From Vandiemenella viatica (lineage: Eukaryota > Arthropoda > Insecta > Orthoptera > Morabidae), in NCBI GenBank assembly GCA_031002005.1, contig CM061920.1, positions 107,815,447 to 107,879,446 of the forward strand: 64,000 nucleotides of DNA, given 5' to 3'. Every line of letters begins with the position of its first letter. Positions within the stretch are counted from its first letter, which is position 1. Both the position numbers and the translations under genes were made by a program. Below the pieces are notes generated by a model. The model saw only the letters and a program-made list of their open reading frames with translations, did no database searches and had not been told where the DNA came from. Of this stretch, positions 12,124 to 23,791 are shown piece after piece.

Positions 12124-12607
12124 CAGGGTGTCCAGAAAAGGACTCCCTGATATCAAAATTAAATATTTCGAAAACAAAGATCGATAGAGGAATGCAGTAA
12201 ACGGTATGTTTATCGTGACAGCTGTAAGAAGTGTATACAGCAGTTTGAAATAATAGTTACAAAAGCTGCTAACAGATGGCGCTGTAATCGCCATACGTAA
12301 TGCCTAAATAGTGATCCGAAGCTCAGGGCGATCAGTTCCACCATTGAAACGTGCCAATGGTAAACATTTTGAAAACATTGTGATGTGATTGTTTGCAAAG
12401 ATTTTTTAATACGATTATTGCACTTATGTATGCTGATATGAGCGTACAGCGCCATCTGTTAGCAGCTTTTGTAACTATTATTTCACACTGCTGTATACAC
12501 TTCTTACAGCTGTCACAATAAACATACTGTTTACTGCATTCCTCTATCGATCTTTGTTTTCGAGATATTTAATTTTGAAATCAGGGAGTCCTTTTCTGGA
12601 CACCCTG
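12124..12607. mobile_element. MITE with 163-bp inverted arms, mariner-like ends
   Basis: Arms 12124-12286 and 12445-12607 are inverted copies with few differences. The ends read CAGGGTGTCCAG and are flanked by TA at 12122-12123 and 12608-12609. TA targets and CAGGGTGTCC ends are typical of mariner-type elements. The 158-base middle has no transposase, so it is non-autonomous. Frames across the arms are by-products of the inverted repeat. The element at 37108-37961 has similar CAGGGCG ends, but the sub-terminal sequence is unrelated. Confidence 0.88.
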
Positions 12608-12609
12608 TA

Positions 12610-13324
12610 TTTACGTAATGATGATCTTGCAATTGCAGTTATAAGCAAACTTTGTGAAATCGTAGGTGGCATGTTAATTTAGATAAACAAAATGTTTAGT
12701 TTTACCAAATTCGAGTGACACATATGTTCAAAGTAAGATTAAAATTATATTTAGAACTTCTACGATCACTTTGATAATGAAACATTGTTAAAAATTAGAC
12801 GACCGCATAGAAAAGTGACGGTAAACATTGAATTCGTCTCATGGTCAGTGACGGATAAATAAAAAAAAAACACTTAATCTAAGTCAGTTTAACTGATCTA
12901 ATATACCGTTTAAAGGCAGAAAACTGATTTTTTTTTTTTTAACGAAAATTCTTGATCTATGAAGAAAATCGTTGAAGGGTGACATCAATTAACTCAGTCT
13001 ATTAGCAACTCCTTTCGGTACAGGTGCTCTAATTCAAGTTTACTTTACATTATGTTTATATCATAATTAAAAATCTGATTAAGATTTCAAGTATTCAATT
13101 CCTTGGGCTAATATTTTGTAGACTTACACAGTAGGACTACTTAATAATACGTATAACAGGATCTGGACCATGTTAGTGATTGGTAATTACGTTCCTTGCT
13201 TTCAATTCCCGCTGGGTCTAGAACTATTGGCAAATACGCTTTGTCCATAATTTATCGAATAAATCTGACTTATTTCAAAATAAAACGATTTTAACGAGAG
13301 AGACATAGCGGCTACTATTCTTTG
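12610..13324. other. No gene seen
   Basis: AT-rich sequence with short A and T runs. Nothing bounded was recognised. Confidence 0.45.
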
Positions 13325-13600
13325 TTTTACCGAGCCTGGTGGGTTGAGCATGGCATTCGGGAGGACGTATGTTCAAATCCCAGCCACGCCAATAAGATTT
13401 CGGTTTTACATGGTTTCCAGAAATGCCGAGATGGCTCCTTCAAAATGCCATGGCCGAGTTCATTTCAGTTATTTGTCCAAAATCCTCTTAAAGGGGTCCC
13501 TATTTTTTGTAATGCTTCTTGAACGGATCTAAGTTGCTATCCGTACAGGAAAGGAATGTAGTTCCGTAAGGAAATGCCATTTTCTTTTCAATAATCAGAA
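13325..13600 (+). repeat. tRNA-derived SINE, family A, diverged
   Basis: It starts ACCGAGCCTGGTGGG, continues CATTCGGGAGGACGTATGTTCAAATCCC (a weak B-box) and then the family A body (TTTCGGTTTTACATGGTTTCC, AAATGCCGAGATGGCTCCTTC). The 3' end is diverged, so its limit is uncertain. Confidence 0.6.
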
Positions 13601-13614
13601 AGGAACTGGTTTGT

Positions 13615-14335
13615 TACCACGTCTGCCAGTCATCTGTTTCTTCCTTTCGCAATTCAGTTCATCTTTCCAACCTTTGACTTCCGCCATTTTTTCTCCACTC
13701 CATTTCCTTGATCTTAGGATTTTGTGCCCTTACTTCGTTCATTCTATTTGTATTAGTTTTCCTCTTATCGTTTGTGTCTAGCGATATTTCGCAATTCTTC
13801 TCTACTCCATTCTCACTGGAGACCTGAATCGTTGTAATTTAATTTTAAACGTGTCTTCCTATAGTTCAATCTTCAACCTGATATTTTTCTTATCTTTGAT
13901 TGTGAAATTTGTATACCTCTCATGAGAACTTCTTCTTGTAGTTCCAATTTTTTCTTGTCCTTTTCCAAATATTAATGCCATATACCAATATAGGTTTACA
14001 GTACATTTAATACATCAGTGTTTCTGCTACGTATGCAATGTTGCATCGTTAATTTATGTCTTATATTTAAAATTATTTTTGCTTGTGAAATTTGTATACC
14101 TCTCATGACAACTCCTTCTAGTAGTTCCAGTTTTCTTCTTGTCCTTTTCCAAATATTAATGCCATATTCCAATATAGGTTTACGGTACAATTTAATACAT
14201 CAGTGTTTCTGCTACGTATGTAATGTTGCATCATTAAGTTATGTCTTCATCAAACTGATGAAATTTTTGACCCTTTATTATGCTTTATTGAGTTTATCCT
14301 CCATATTTTCATTGCTGGTTACCTCGGGTCTGTGA
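13615..14335 (-). pseudogene. Eroded LINE 3' coding end with a tandem duplication
   Basis: On the minus strand a short frame contains KPILEYGINIWKRTRRKLELLE. This resembles the segment that follows the reverse transcriptase in many LINE proteins, where PILxYGxxxW is usual. Further 3', basic Arg/Lys-rich remnants around 13615-13860 fit the C-terminal tail of the same class. The copy is heavily decayed and contains a 184-base tandem duplication (13896-14265). Clade assignment is not safe. A chance frame is the alternative. Confidence 0.35.
13896..14265. repeat. Two tandem copies of a ~184-bp unit
   Basis: TGTGAAATTTGTATACCTCT at 13901 recurs at 14084, and GCTACGTATG at about 14026 recurs at 14211. 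The two copies differ at scattered positions, so the duplication is not very recent. Confidence 0.85.
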
Positions 14336-15129
14336 CAACAGAAACTTCCCAGCAATTTAACTTACCGTTTATTCGTTTTTGTAGTGAAATGTAAGAGATT
14401 AAAATCTTTTAAAATGTTTTTTGAATGAAACAGCTGGTAGAGCTTCAGCTAGTATCTTTGCTGGTGTGTAGAATATCGCTCTAGCAGTGCGCTCTCCACG
14501 GTACACCTTGAAGGAGGCTTTCTATACTTCGCAACTCACTGGCTAGTAAGTTGGGTAGCTAACATACGTGCAGGATTGTAAATGTGTGTATGCAGTATGT
14601 TTCCTACGTTTAGTTTTTAAGCTCAAGTTACAGCTGCATGTTTCGTTACGTTATTGTTACTATGCCTGAGCCATGTGATGAATAAATAAGTAACTGTAGG
14701 CTTTCTCACGTACAGTCTGTGCTACATAGCACTGCACGGCACTGGAAGTTTTTGCGTTGCAGAGAGCAGTCGAGCTAGGATTAGCGTTCGGGCCGCGACC
14801 GACAGCGCGGCTTTCAAAATTGATATCGGCTTTATAAGGGCTCAGTAGCACAGATCGACCCGGCTGTCGATACGGAAGAGAGCTTCCAAACAGCCGCACT
14901 GTTTCTCTGAAACCCGCCATCGAGTCGTTCAAGTTCTCTTCACCCACGTTGAAGTAGGAAACTTAACATAACATGTACTACGTATCTATTCTATACAGCT
15001 TTCTCAACACAGAGGCATATAGTAAACATTAACTACATCTACTCCAGTGAAGGAATTTTTCATTAATAATTCGACATCAATACGTGATGGCGTCTCGTAG
15101 ACTGTTGGTATTTTTCTGTAGCGCAAGTG
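14336..15129. other. No gene seen
   Basis: A 95-codon frame on the minus strand at 14660-14947 has no recognisable domain. Nothing else was recognised. Confidence 0.4.
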
Positions 15130-15137
15130 ACATAACG

Positions 15138-15394
15138 CAGTGGTTCCCAATTTCCGGAACCTTAATTGATCATACATTTTTTGGCTGATCCACATTTTTA
15201 TAAGTGTAAGCTGAAAAACTAGTCTCGCATCGGTAAGTCATCACAAACAGAAGCACAACCATGATAGCCTTCTCAAAGCACAGTTATGACTCTTTTCTAC
15301 GAACATTTTATTTAATTCTCGGACGGAACACGGAACACTTGTGACCCTTCCACGGAACCCCAGGGTTCCGCGGACCACGATTTGGGAACCACTA
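15138..15394. mobile_element. hAT-type MITE with 8-bp target duplication
   Basis: The ends are CAGTGGTTCCCAA on the left and, on the other strand, TAGTGGTTCCCAA on the right. They are flanked by a perfect 8-base repeat, ACATAACG, at 15130-15137 and 15395-15402. CAGTGGTTCCC ends with 8-base target duplications are characteristic of non-autonomous hAT elements. It is 257 bp with no coding sequence. Confidence 0.88.
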
Positions 15395-15714
15395 ACATAA
15401 CGGCATAAATATTTTCCCGGTTACTAGTATAGCCTTAGTACCATTTCCGGGCCTCCTGTACTATTCATTTTAATTTTTTAGTAAAACTTCTATTATTACA
15501 TTTATTATACCGTCAGCCCTGGATGCACGGAGGTTAGCATGCACGCCGGTTCTAGTCCAGCCTCGGGTGTGGAGTTTTCGTTAAATGTTGTGTTCGTTTC
15601 GTGTTGTCTTCACCGTAGTGTCACTCAGTTACATAAGCAAAGCCTGATTCAGTACTTAGGAAAATATAAATTGGATCTGGCTAAATAGTTGCAGAGATCG
15701 ATATATATTATGGT

Positions 15715-15945
15715 CACCGCCCAACAATCTTAGAACTTAGAATGTGGTAATTAGAACTAAGAGGGTCCTGGTGCCAAGGAATGGAGAGAAATTCAGCCAT
15801 GGAGCTATTTCGGAGTGAAATCCGGAAACTGTGGAAAGCAGTTAAAAAACCCGACAGCGAGTCGTTCATGTGTGGCCGGTCCGGGATTGGAACCTGCGTT
15901 CTCCTTAAAGCCACATTCGAGCGTTAACCACTCACTCCTCGCACA
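15715..15945 (-). repeat. tRNA-derived SINE, family A variant
   Basis: The minus strand has an A-box-like GAGTGGTTAACGC, then GAGAACGCAGGTTCCAATCCC (B-box), then a body ending GAATTTCTCTCCATTCCTTG. It keeps the order of family A but diverges in the head. No target duplication was identified. Confidence 0.55.
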
Positions 15946-18900
15946 CGGTACATTTATTTTCATTACTTACGACATAAATACATGGTTGGGTAAGACTCCG
16001 AATCTTCTCTGCTAGTTATTGATGACGGTATTAAGAGAGTTGGTATGTCTACCACTAATTCTGCCGTATTCGTGTTGATACGACCGACGTTATCATGAGC
16101 ATCTGATATTCTAAAGCAATTTACACTACGGTCTCAAAATAATGGAGGGGGGGGAGGGCATGTGAGTCATGTGGTTTTAGTATTTCTCCCTTTTTTAAAC
16201 AAATCTATGACTCTCCTGATTTATACAGAAAGCTGTAATATCCAGCAAATATTCTTCCAGACAGCAAATACATTACTGTGGCGTTAATTGGTTTAAATAT
16301 TTTTAATTCAAGTTGAAATTGGTTGTCAGGTGACAGCGCCATAAATGTAGTTGGCGTGCGATGTTCAGAGATATTAAAAACAGCAGTAGCTACTACAGCT
16401 TTAATGGAAAAATTATGTTACAGTTGTTTTGGGTCGTCTGAAGTCTATATTTTACAGTACGACTCGCCCTTAATTAAATAAAGTTTTAAACATCACACTA
16501 TCAACAGTGAGCGAGGTTTCAGTAGAACTTGTAGTAGTCTACCCAATACATTGGTTCGGGGAAACAATTAATCAGCTAATTACTGGAATATTGCATCCAG
16601 CGGTTATGAGTCCCGTTGCTAGGACAGGCGCTTGCGCGGGCGGATGGTAAGATGGCAAGTTCTTTGACCCTCGGGCGAGAGAATCTATTACGTGTGGTCG
16701 AACACAATTTCCACCAACCATGCACAGACGTACAAAGACACGCAATTTTTAATTTAACGTGCAATACCCAACCACAGCGGTCAACAAGGGACCGAGGAAA
16801 TCTAATTGGCTCCTTTTCTTTCGCGCTGATGACTAGCGGAAATTCAGAGGGTGAGAAAGTGACGCTCGCCTCTTGATGCCAAGATATGGCAGGAAGAAGT
16901 GTTTTGAGCTGCAGTGGCTACCGTATTTTAAGTTTTCATTTGGGTTGTAAATTTTTATAGAAAGTGGTTTCAGAGGTGATGTGATCTCATCTGAGTGTCA
17001 GAGAAGGTGAAGTTGCATTAGCTGTTTCGTTCAGTGATGTCATGACATGAAGAGGCCATACACTGTACTACGCAGACGCCAAAATGGTAATGTGTTATCA
17101 GTCAGATCACTGTACTGCGTTTCCACGTGACTTGAACCTGAAACTACCACAAGCAAACCTGTGAATTTTCGTTTTTGGATTCCATAAATTTATAAATAAC
17201 CTGAACTAGCCTGCTGTGGACAATCTAGACCTAATAAACATGTCTCCTTCCTGGATTAATGCCCATTTGATAAGGTAAATTCTTTCGTTTCTTTTTGTAT
17301 TTGTCATATGTGTATCTTGAGCCATGCAAGGTTATAGATATGTTTTTTTTTTTATGCTTTTAAATATTATGTGTGATATGCAGTTTAGTTTACATAAAGG
17401 TGTAAATTTCAAGTTTTGTTTAATTTATGAATAAACGTATACCATTAAAATGCACCAACATAATACGATTTTGAGAATGCACTATTACGGTTCTTACAGT
17501 TTTTCTTAATCATGTGGCTGAATATATTTTCACAAAAGTAATAGTACATACGTATTAACGCAAAAAATAAATTACTATTGTTAATTATCTCAAAACATTA
17601 TTATACAAGTATGACTGTCTGAGACTAGGGTGAAGTGTTCACATATATTTTTTCCTTTTACACACATTTAATCGCAGGAGGCTGACAATAGGTGAACTTT
17701 TTAATTATTTAGATGTATTTAGCGTATGGCTGCGTACATGAATAACAACAAATGTCAGCAATATAATTTCGTACAATCAAGAAGAAAAGCAGATTGAAAG
17801 CTGAATGTAAAGCTCTCTGGTGACTCAGATATGAACTCTTGAGTTGTTCCTTGGAAGGCTCTGCAGGGCCATAACAAAACTGTCTGTGTAATGGTTTGAT
17901 ATGCAGAACCACAGACACAAGCTGGAAACTCTCGTTTCCCACTCAAACAGCGAGACACTACATGCCATTATTTTTCCGGATTTTGTTTACCGACACCGAG
18001 ATATTGTGACAGTATTTTTAACCTACAAGCGGATTATTTGTATCAACAATGTAGTGCCATATAACTGGAGATTGCAGAAGGTGTATTCTGTAATTGCAAC
18101 TATAAAAACCATGATGAACCCAGGGAAAAAATTGTTACTGAACGAGCGAATTATCAAGTAACTGAAGAATCCTTAAGTTGATATTAATGATACAGATTAA
18201 TAGATCAGATATGGAAATTGTTTTAGTAATATTTGAACGATTTTTTTTACAGGAAAAGCACTTATATTTTATTTTTATTGATGACCTGCTACGGTAGATA
18301 CTGCTTGTAAAGATTTCTTTCAGACAGTTGGAAGAAATGCAAAAATGCCCTTCCATCTTTTCAACAACATCCAAAAAAGTATACATTTCGACGGGAGTAG
18401 TGAAATAAAGAATAATTAAATCGTGTTTAAATATAACCTAGTCCTCAAATAACGTTCCTTTTATATAATATAACTGTTATAGCTTATTCACTCGAGCTAT
18501 CTGGTGAAACTAATTAACAAAAACCACAAAACAATATAATTTCTGCAGCGTATATATGAATGTCTGAAAAAGCAATGTACAAAAGAGCGATTGCAGAATT
18601 ACAATATAATCGTAGTTAATTCCTCAGTGAGCTTAAATGTGGCTTCAGTAAATGTGTTTCCAAAAACCTGGAAGTTCTTATAAAGATTATAAATGTATTA
18701 CGGGCAGTAAATATAAAAATAGTTTCTCGTAAGAACTTCTCCGCAACTTAAAGTTTGAATTTCAAAAATCCTTTTTCTCATTAAATATGAAGATATATTT
18801 TTAATTTTGTGGAATTGAAGTTGACTGAAAAATGAATAAATGTTTAAAGCTGAAAAAGCAAGGGATTACAAATGCCTATCTTTATTCATAACTGTAGCGT

Positions 18901-19809
18901 TAACATAAGATTGTGTGGAAAAACTTATAATTACCGCTAGACGTTAGATGTTTTAGATACGTATGCGGTACATAGTTACTAATTTTTATTATTACTGATA
19001 AGATATTCAATAACATATTCTGCATGTTATTCCGAATCCTTCTGTCCTCCGGGATGTGGTAGTAAATTGTATTTCTGTAAGCTGTTGAGAATGCGTAGGG
19101 GGGCGGAAATCCTTGGAATTTTATCATTCTTAGGTTATGAAACAAAAAATGAAAAATTTATTTCAAAATTCCTGCGAAGAATGTCTATAATCGACACGTC
19201 TCCCTGGAATCATGCCTAATTTCATCATTAAAGATGCAGAAAACCGGTGACAGAAACAGAGGTACTCTAAAAAGACATGCTTATAAAGAATAAAAGTTCA
19301 TAAGAAAATTATTTAAAGTTTGGGTTTAAGATCGAGAAAAGGGAGTTTCCAAAATTCGCAGTGTAGCTTAAAGTGAAGGAAGGTAACGGAAAATCATCTC
19401 CTAGGAGTCTGCTATGAGAAAGCTCCACGAAAGCAATTTCCACAGAGTTGATCCCACGCTCACAATTGAGTTTGGTCTTAGAAGAGAAAGAAACTGGCTG
19501 TTGCCCGCTTCAGCAACGGAAGCGACGATGAAACCAACGTACTATCTATTCTTGCTGGCGAACTAACCGATCAGCATTGCGCGAATCGTGTTCCAGTTAA
19601 ACGCGCATAAGATACATATCGATAATTGCCATTTTGTTTGTTTTCGAATGAATGCTTACATAATTTGATTTAAATTAATGGAAAATCTCAGTGCAAATAT
19701 TTAACGTGCTTGAAATACTGCTCATATTCTTTGGCTCCGTTGTTATTACATGTTACGCGGGGATCAAAAATGACGATGTTTGCTTTCCGAGTAATCTCCC
19801 AGCATTAAA
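15946..19809. other. No gene seen; one slightly GC-richer block
   Basis: Nearly 4 kb without a recognisable gene. The sub-region about 16600-17110 is richer in G and C and in CG dinucleotides than its surroundings and ends in AAAATGGTAATG, which could be read as a first exon reaching a splice donor. That is speculation from sequence texture only, and no protein domain supports it. The rest is AT-rich. Confidence 0.35.
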
Positions 19810-20070
19810 TTAACTCGTTGGTATTTGCGTACTCACGTTGATTAAAAGGTCACAGATGGAAGCTCGCATTAAAACGTCGCTTAACTCCCGTCTCATTAAC
19901 TTCAAAGCCCCTGAATTAGATTGAAAATTTAAATGGCTCAGTAGTCTACAGCAAAAATTCGTATCTGCCAAATAATCAACAAAAAGTGAACTGATTCCTA
20001 AGACTTCCGCGGCCGTCATCTTTCATGATTAATAGACTTTCGTGTTATGCCGCGTTGTTCATTTCATATT

Positions 20071-20106
20071 CTCAGCTTTCGGCTGGTATACTACAGCCTT
20101 CGTCAG
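20071..20106 (-). ncRNA. Hammerhead-ribozyme-like core next to the Penelope-like ORF
   Basis: Read on the minus strand: CTGACGA (20106-20100), then a perfect 5-bp stem (GGCTG at 20098-20094 with CAGCC at 20085-20081) closed by an 8-base loop, then GAAA (20080-20077). CUGANGA, stem II and GAAA in this order make the conserved half of the hammerhead self-cleaving RNA. Penelope-like elements are known to carry hammerheads in their terminal repeats, and this one lies about 58 bases beyond the ORF stop. Stem III, stem I and the cleavage triplet could not be assigned with confidence, so activity is unproven. Confidence 0.5.
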
Positions 20107-20163
20107 AGATACTGTTTATGTTGACATAGCAACGAGCGCTAACCATCGCAAAGTAAAAGGTTG

Positions 20164-21501
20164 CTATCTTCCTTGATGTTGTTCGTATTCTTTAAAATTT
20201 CTGCTGCCTCTTTCACACGTCGAGGCCCACCACTGGTCTTCACTCCGCAACAGCCTCGTGTCTTGAAATTTTATTTCATGCCCTGTGTCAATGGCATGGC
20301 GAACTACGGCTGATTTGTCGCTGTTGTTATATTTATAGTGGCGGATATGTTCCTTATGTCTCACCGCCACAATGCGGCCTGTCTCGCTGATATAAACACC
20401 GCCACAGCTGCAGGGGATTTCATAAACACCTGTAAGCTGGTGTGGGTGTAATTTGTCTTTTACCCTGGTTAATGACTGGCCAAGTTTGCAGTGGACCTTA
20501 TATACTATTCGCACCTCCAACCGCTTTAACAGTTTCCCAATCCGGTCAGTGATAACTTGTATGTATGGGAGACAGGTGAATTTTCTTGGCACACTGATAT
20601 CATAGGATAAGTTGTCCTCTTACATGGGATTTATGGGTCTTAAGATCCTTCCTATGTCGGATTCACTATAGGCGTTGGCTCGGAATATTTTTGTATATGT
20701 CTCCATTTCTTCATTCAGACTTTCCGAGTCACATACTACCCTCGCTCTTAAGTTCAGTGATGTTAATATGCCTCTCTTCGTTGCCGGAAGATGGTGCGAT
20801 ATGATGTGCAGATATCTATTAGTGTGGGTCGCCTTGCGGTACACAGTATGACCCAAACGTCCATCGCCTCGCTTATGCACCAGGACATCGAAAAATGGCA
20901 ATTGTCCATTTTCCTCAACATCCATGGTGAATTGGATCCTTGGGTGGGCACTATTCAGGTGATGTAAGAACTCCTGTAAATTATCCTTACCGTGAGGCCA
21001 GATGACAAAGGTGTCATAACCGTACCGAACCCACTTGTTAGGTTTTAGGCGCGCGTTGTTAAGCACCTCCGTTTCGAATGCTTCCATAAATATGTTGGCG
21101 GCTACAGGTGAAAGTGGTGAGCCCATGGCCGCACCTTCAACTTGAGCATAAAGTTGACTACCCTACTGAAACACAATTGACTTAAGGCCGGAGTCTGTCA
21201 GGTCAGCCCACTCAGTAGACATTCCTTGTGCAAGAAATTTATCTGCCGGTACGTTAGTAAATAATGATACAACATCAAAACTCACCATGACATCAGTCTT
21301 CTCTAGCGTGAGATCATCAATAATTTGTATAAAGTGAGCTGAGTTCTTTACAGCAGATTTGATATCTCCTGTAACATGTTTCAGTTTACTGGTAACACAC
21401 CGCTCAAGTGGATGTGTAGGTGAGTCGACCACACTCACAATCGGACGTAAGGGAACCTCTCTTTTGTGCACTTTGGGCAATCCATAGAACCTAGGCATCA
21501 T
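20164..21501 (-). pseudogene. Penelope-like retroelement: reverse transcriptase plus GIY-YIG endonuclease
   Basis: A single minus-strand frame of about 446 codons is interrupted only by TAG at 21160-21162 and TAA at 20620-20622. Penelope-like proteins copy RNA at a DNA nick made by their own GIY-YIG nuclease. Visible landmarks in order are FYGLPKVHK, motif A (VSFDVVSLFTNVP), motif B (MGSPLSPVAANIFME) and the catalytic box as YGYD (21024-21013), where the family has YVDD. After a linker comes the GIY-YIG domain: GVYEIPCSCGG, VYISETGR, Arg and His residues, then TGHEIKF. The N-terminal part is missing, so the copy is 5'-truncated as well as mutated. The loss of the first catalytic Asp (Tyr at 21018-21016) would abolish polymerisation even without the stops. 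Confidence 0.92.
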
Positions 21502-22320
21502 GTTATTGCCTCTTTTTTAGGTTTTTCTTCCCCTCCTGCTCAATCGCTTTGGAGAACTCTTCGGGCCACCTCTGTCGTAATCATGAAGAGAGTGAACTGT
21601 TTAGTAGAGAATGATACCTTTTAACTTTGTCTGCCTGAGTATCGTTTTTTTTTAAAAAAATCGCTATCCTTTCTATCGCCTGCAGCTTACTGGAACATGT
21701 TTACTTTTTAAAGAAATTATTCGAAATTTTACGCCCTGTAATCGCTGTGCTCCCTTTAAATAACTTAGCTGTTTCTGGCGAAAGTAACATACTGGAAGAA
21801 CGTCGTAACGCAACCCGTTTCTTGATAAGAAATGTTAGCGTAGGACGTAATGTTAAACGCCACAGTACTAGCGACAGTGTCAGCTCAGCTCAGCTGCATG
21901 CCAGAAACTGTAGCGAGCAAGCGTCTGTTAATACGCACGGGTAACTTTGTCTGTGCTCTTGTCAAGCACTTCCCATCTGTTTCACTTGCGTGCTAAGCCC
22001 TCAGAGCTGTAGCTTCAAACTCATTATCGCATTAGTCGCTGGGAACTCCGGTAATGCTGCGGGTAATGAGCGGTGTTTAACGTGTCTGTCGCCACGAGGG
22101 CGCCACTCGCCTAATTGGTCTCTGCACAGAACTCGAGGACTAGACTTGGCGAACGAACACACTTTAGTCCGTAGACACAACGACGTACCGCCCTCTTGAC
22201 ATGCGGCACTTGACACATTATTATATTCGCTTCTCCATTAGTCTGCGCTTCTAATTCACGAGAATATTATTTCGGGTGCTTTAAGATTTTACATCCGAAC
22301 GAGTATTCAGTTGCTTAGAG
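21502..22320. other. Residual Penelope-like flank and unassigned sequence
   Basis: Immediately right of 21501 the minus strand may hold more decayed coding sequence of the same element, out of frame. The block 21730-22210 is slightly GC-richer and has short frames on both strands without domains. No gene is called. Confidence 0.35.
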
Positions 22321-22327
22321 GATATTT

Positions 22328-22555
22328 ACCGAGCCCGGTGGGTAAGGTGTAACGCTAGGGTCTGGCGTAATGAAGAATTTGGGTTCGAATCCCCGTCCGC
22401 CAACACAGTTTTCTGTTTTCCACGGTTTCACGAAATCTCTCCAGGAGAATACCGCAGTTATTGCTTAGAAACACCATCGTTGAATTCCTTCCCAACGCCT
22501 CTAATTGTATCAACGATGACGAGACGTAAGATCCGAAGAGAAGAGAAAAGTAGAC
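22328..22555 (+). repeat. tRNA-derived SINE, family A, tail type 2
   Basis: It starts ACCGAGCCCGGTGGG, has a good B-box (GGGTTCGAATCCCCG) and a diverged family A body, and ends with GACGAGACGTAAG plus an A-rich stretch. The repeat GATATTT at 22321-22327 and 22556-22562 is a plausible short target duplication. The GACGAGACGTAA ending is shared with the copies at 22835-23035 and, as GACGAGGCGTAA, at 39402-39596. The copies at 29.6 and 40.4 kb end differently. Confidence 0.75.
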
Positions 22556-22834
22556 GATATTTGTTACTTCTGAAGCCATACGATGTTGTACATTATACAA
22601 TTGATGCAAAAAAACCCTACTAGCAATCATAGAATTTTTTAAAAAAATTGTCGTTTGTTTCTATTGTTTGAATAGAATCTGGAAGATTTAGTCAAATGTT
22701 TTCAAGAATTAGTAAAAGTAGATTCATTTGCGTATAAGGGCATTGAAATTAGGTTTTTCGACAGAATTCAATCAGCATGAATGTATTATATAATATATAA
22801 CGGCATGAAATACACTGTCATGAACATTTCGGCC

Positions 22835-23035
22835 TAGCATTCGGGAGGACGCCGGTTCGAATCCCCGTCCACGCATCCAGATTTCGGTTTTCCATTGTAT
22901 CCCCAGGCGAATACCGGAATGCTTCCTTCAAAAGGCCACGGCCAAAATCTTTCCCGTTCTTAGTCCCCAGTTCTTTCCGGCTTCTAATGACCACGACGTC
23001 GACGAGACGTAAAGCCGTAAGTAAAAGAAAAAAAA
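22835..23035 (+). repeat. tRNA-derived SINE, family A, tail type 2, 5'-truncated
   Basis: It lacks the A-box and begins near CCTAGCATTCGGGAGGACG, followed by a strong B-box (CGGTTCGAATCCCCGTCC), the family body (CAGATTTCGGTTTTCCATTG, ATGCTTCCTTCAAAAGGCC), the GTCGACGAGACGTAAAGC tail and a run of A. Confidence 0.75.
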
Positions 23036-23735
23036 AAAACACCAAAAACACTAAATTTCATTGCTGCTATAGAAGTTTATCTTAGGTCAATGAAGATTTT
23101 GCGATATAACTGACGGAGTGATTAAAAAAATATGAATGTGCGCACCATTTCCCGCATCAGGTGTAGATGGAACCCATGGAGAGTGTTATCCCTGCATAGC
23201 AATTGCCCAGGAAAATTCAGCTGGATGATTTAAAATGGCTTCCGTAGTGTGAACAGAGTTCTTAAATGTGTGGGTTATTGTGGCGGTGTGTGTATAAAAT
23301 GTGTTGTAACGAAATTATTCACCACATGGTCAGTCGTGTAATGAAATTATTCCGTTATAAACTGTGAATTAATCACAATTCGCGTTGTAGTTAAGGAGTT
23401 ATAATCGTCATCCAGTAGGCAGCTGCACTCAATAGAGACTTCACTGACTGTTTTTAGGAGAACCTAATCAGGGACACAAGTTTCCGTACACCACTCGTTA
23501 TTTTTGCATCAGTTGTTAACTGTTTGGTTCTCAAATATTATATAACTGTTTCTTGAACACTGCGAACAAAGTTCCCGGTAAATTTTCACATTAATTGAGC
23601 CCTAATGATGCCTCCTTTAGTGGTTGTTTATACGGTACTTTAATTTATTTAATTAAGATGGAGAGCACGCTCGAGTGGCAATTTTCCTACATACAAGCAG
23701 TCTTACCACTCGTATTCAACTATTTAATCCTTAGT

Positions 23736-23791
<56 letters not shown>

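Noticed and set aside
12112..12455. Overlapping frames on both strands
   Set aside because: They are produced by the inverted arms of the MITE and have no domain.
14660..14947. Apparent match to the SINE at 15.8 kb (both have GAGTCGTTCA)
   Set aside because: Only about a dozen bases agree and the surrounding order of blocks differs.
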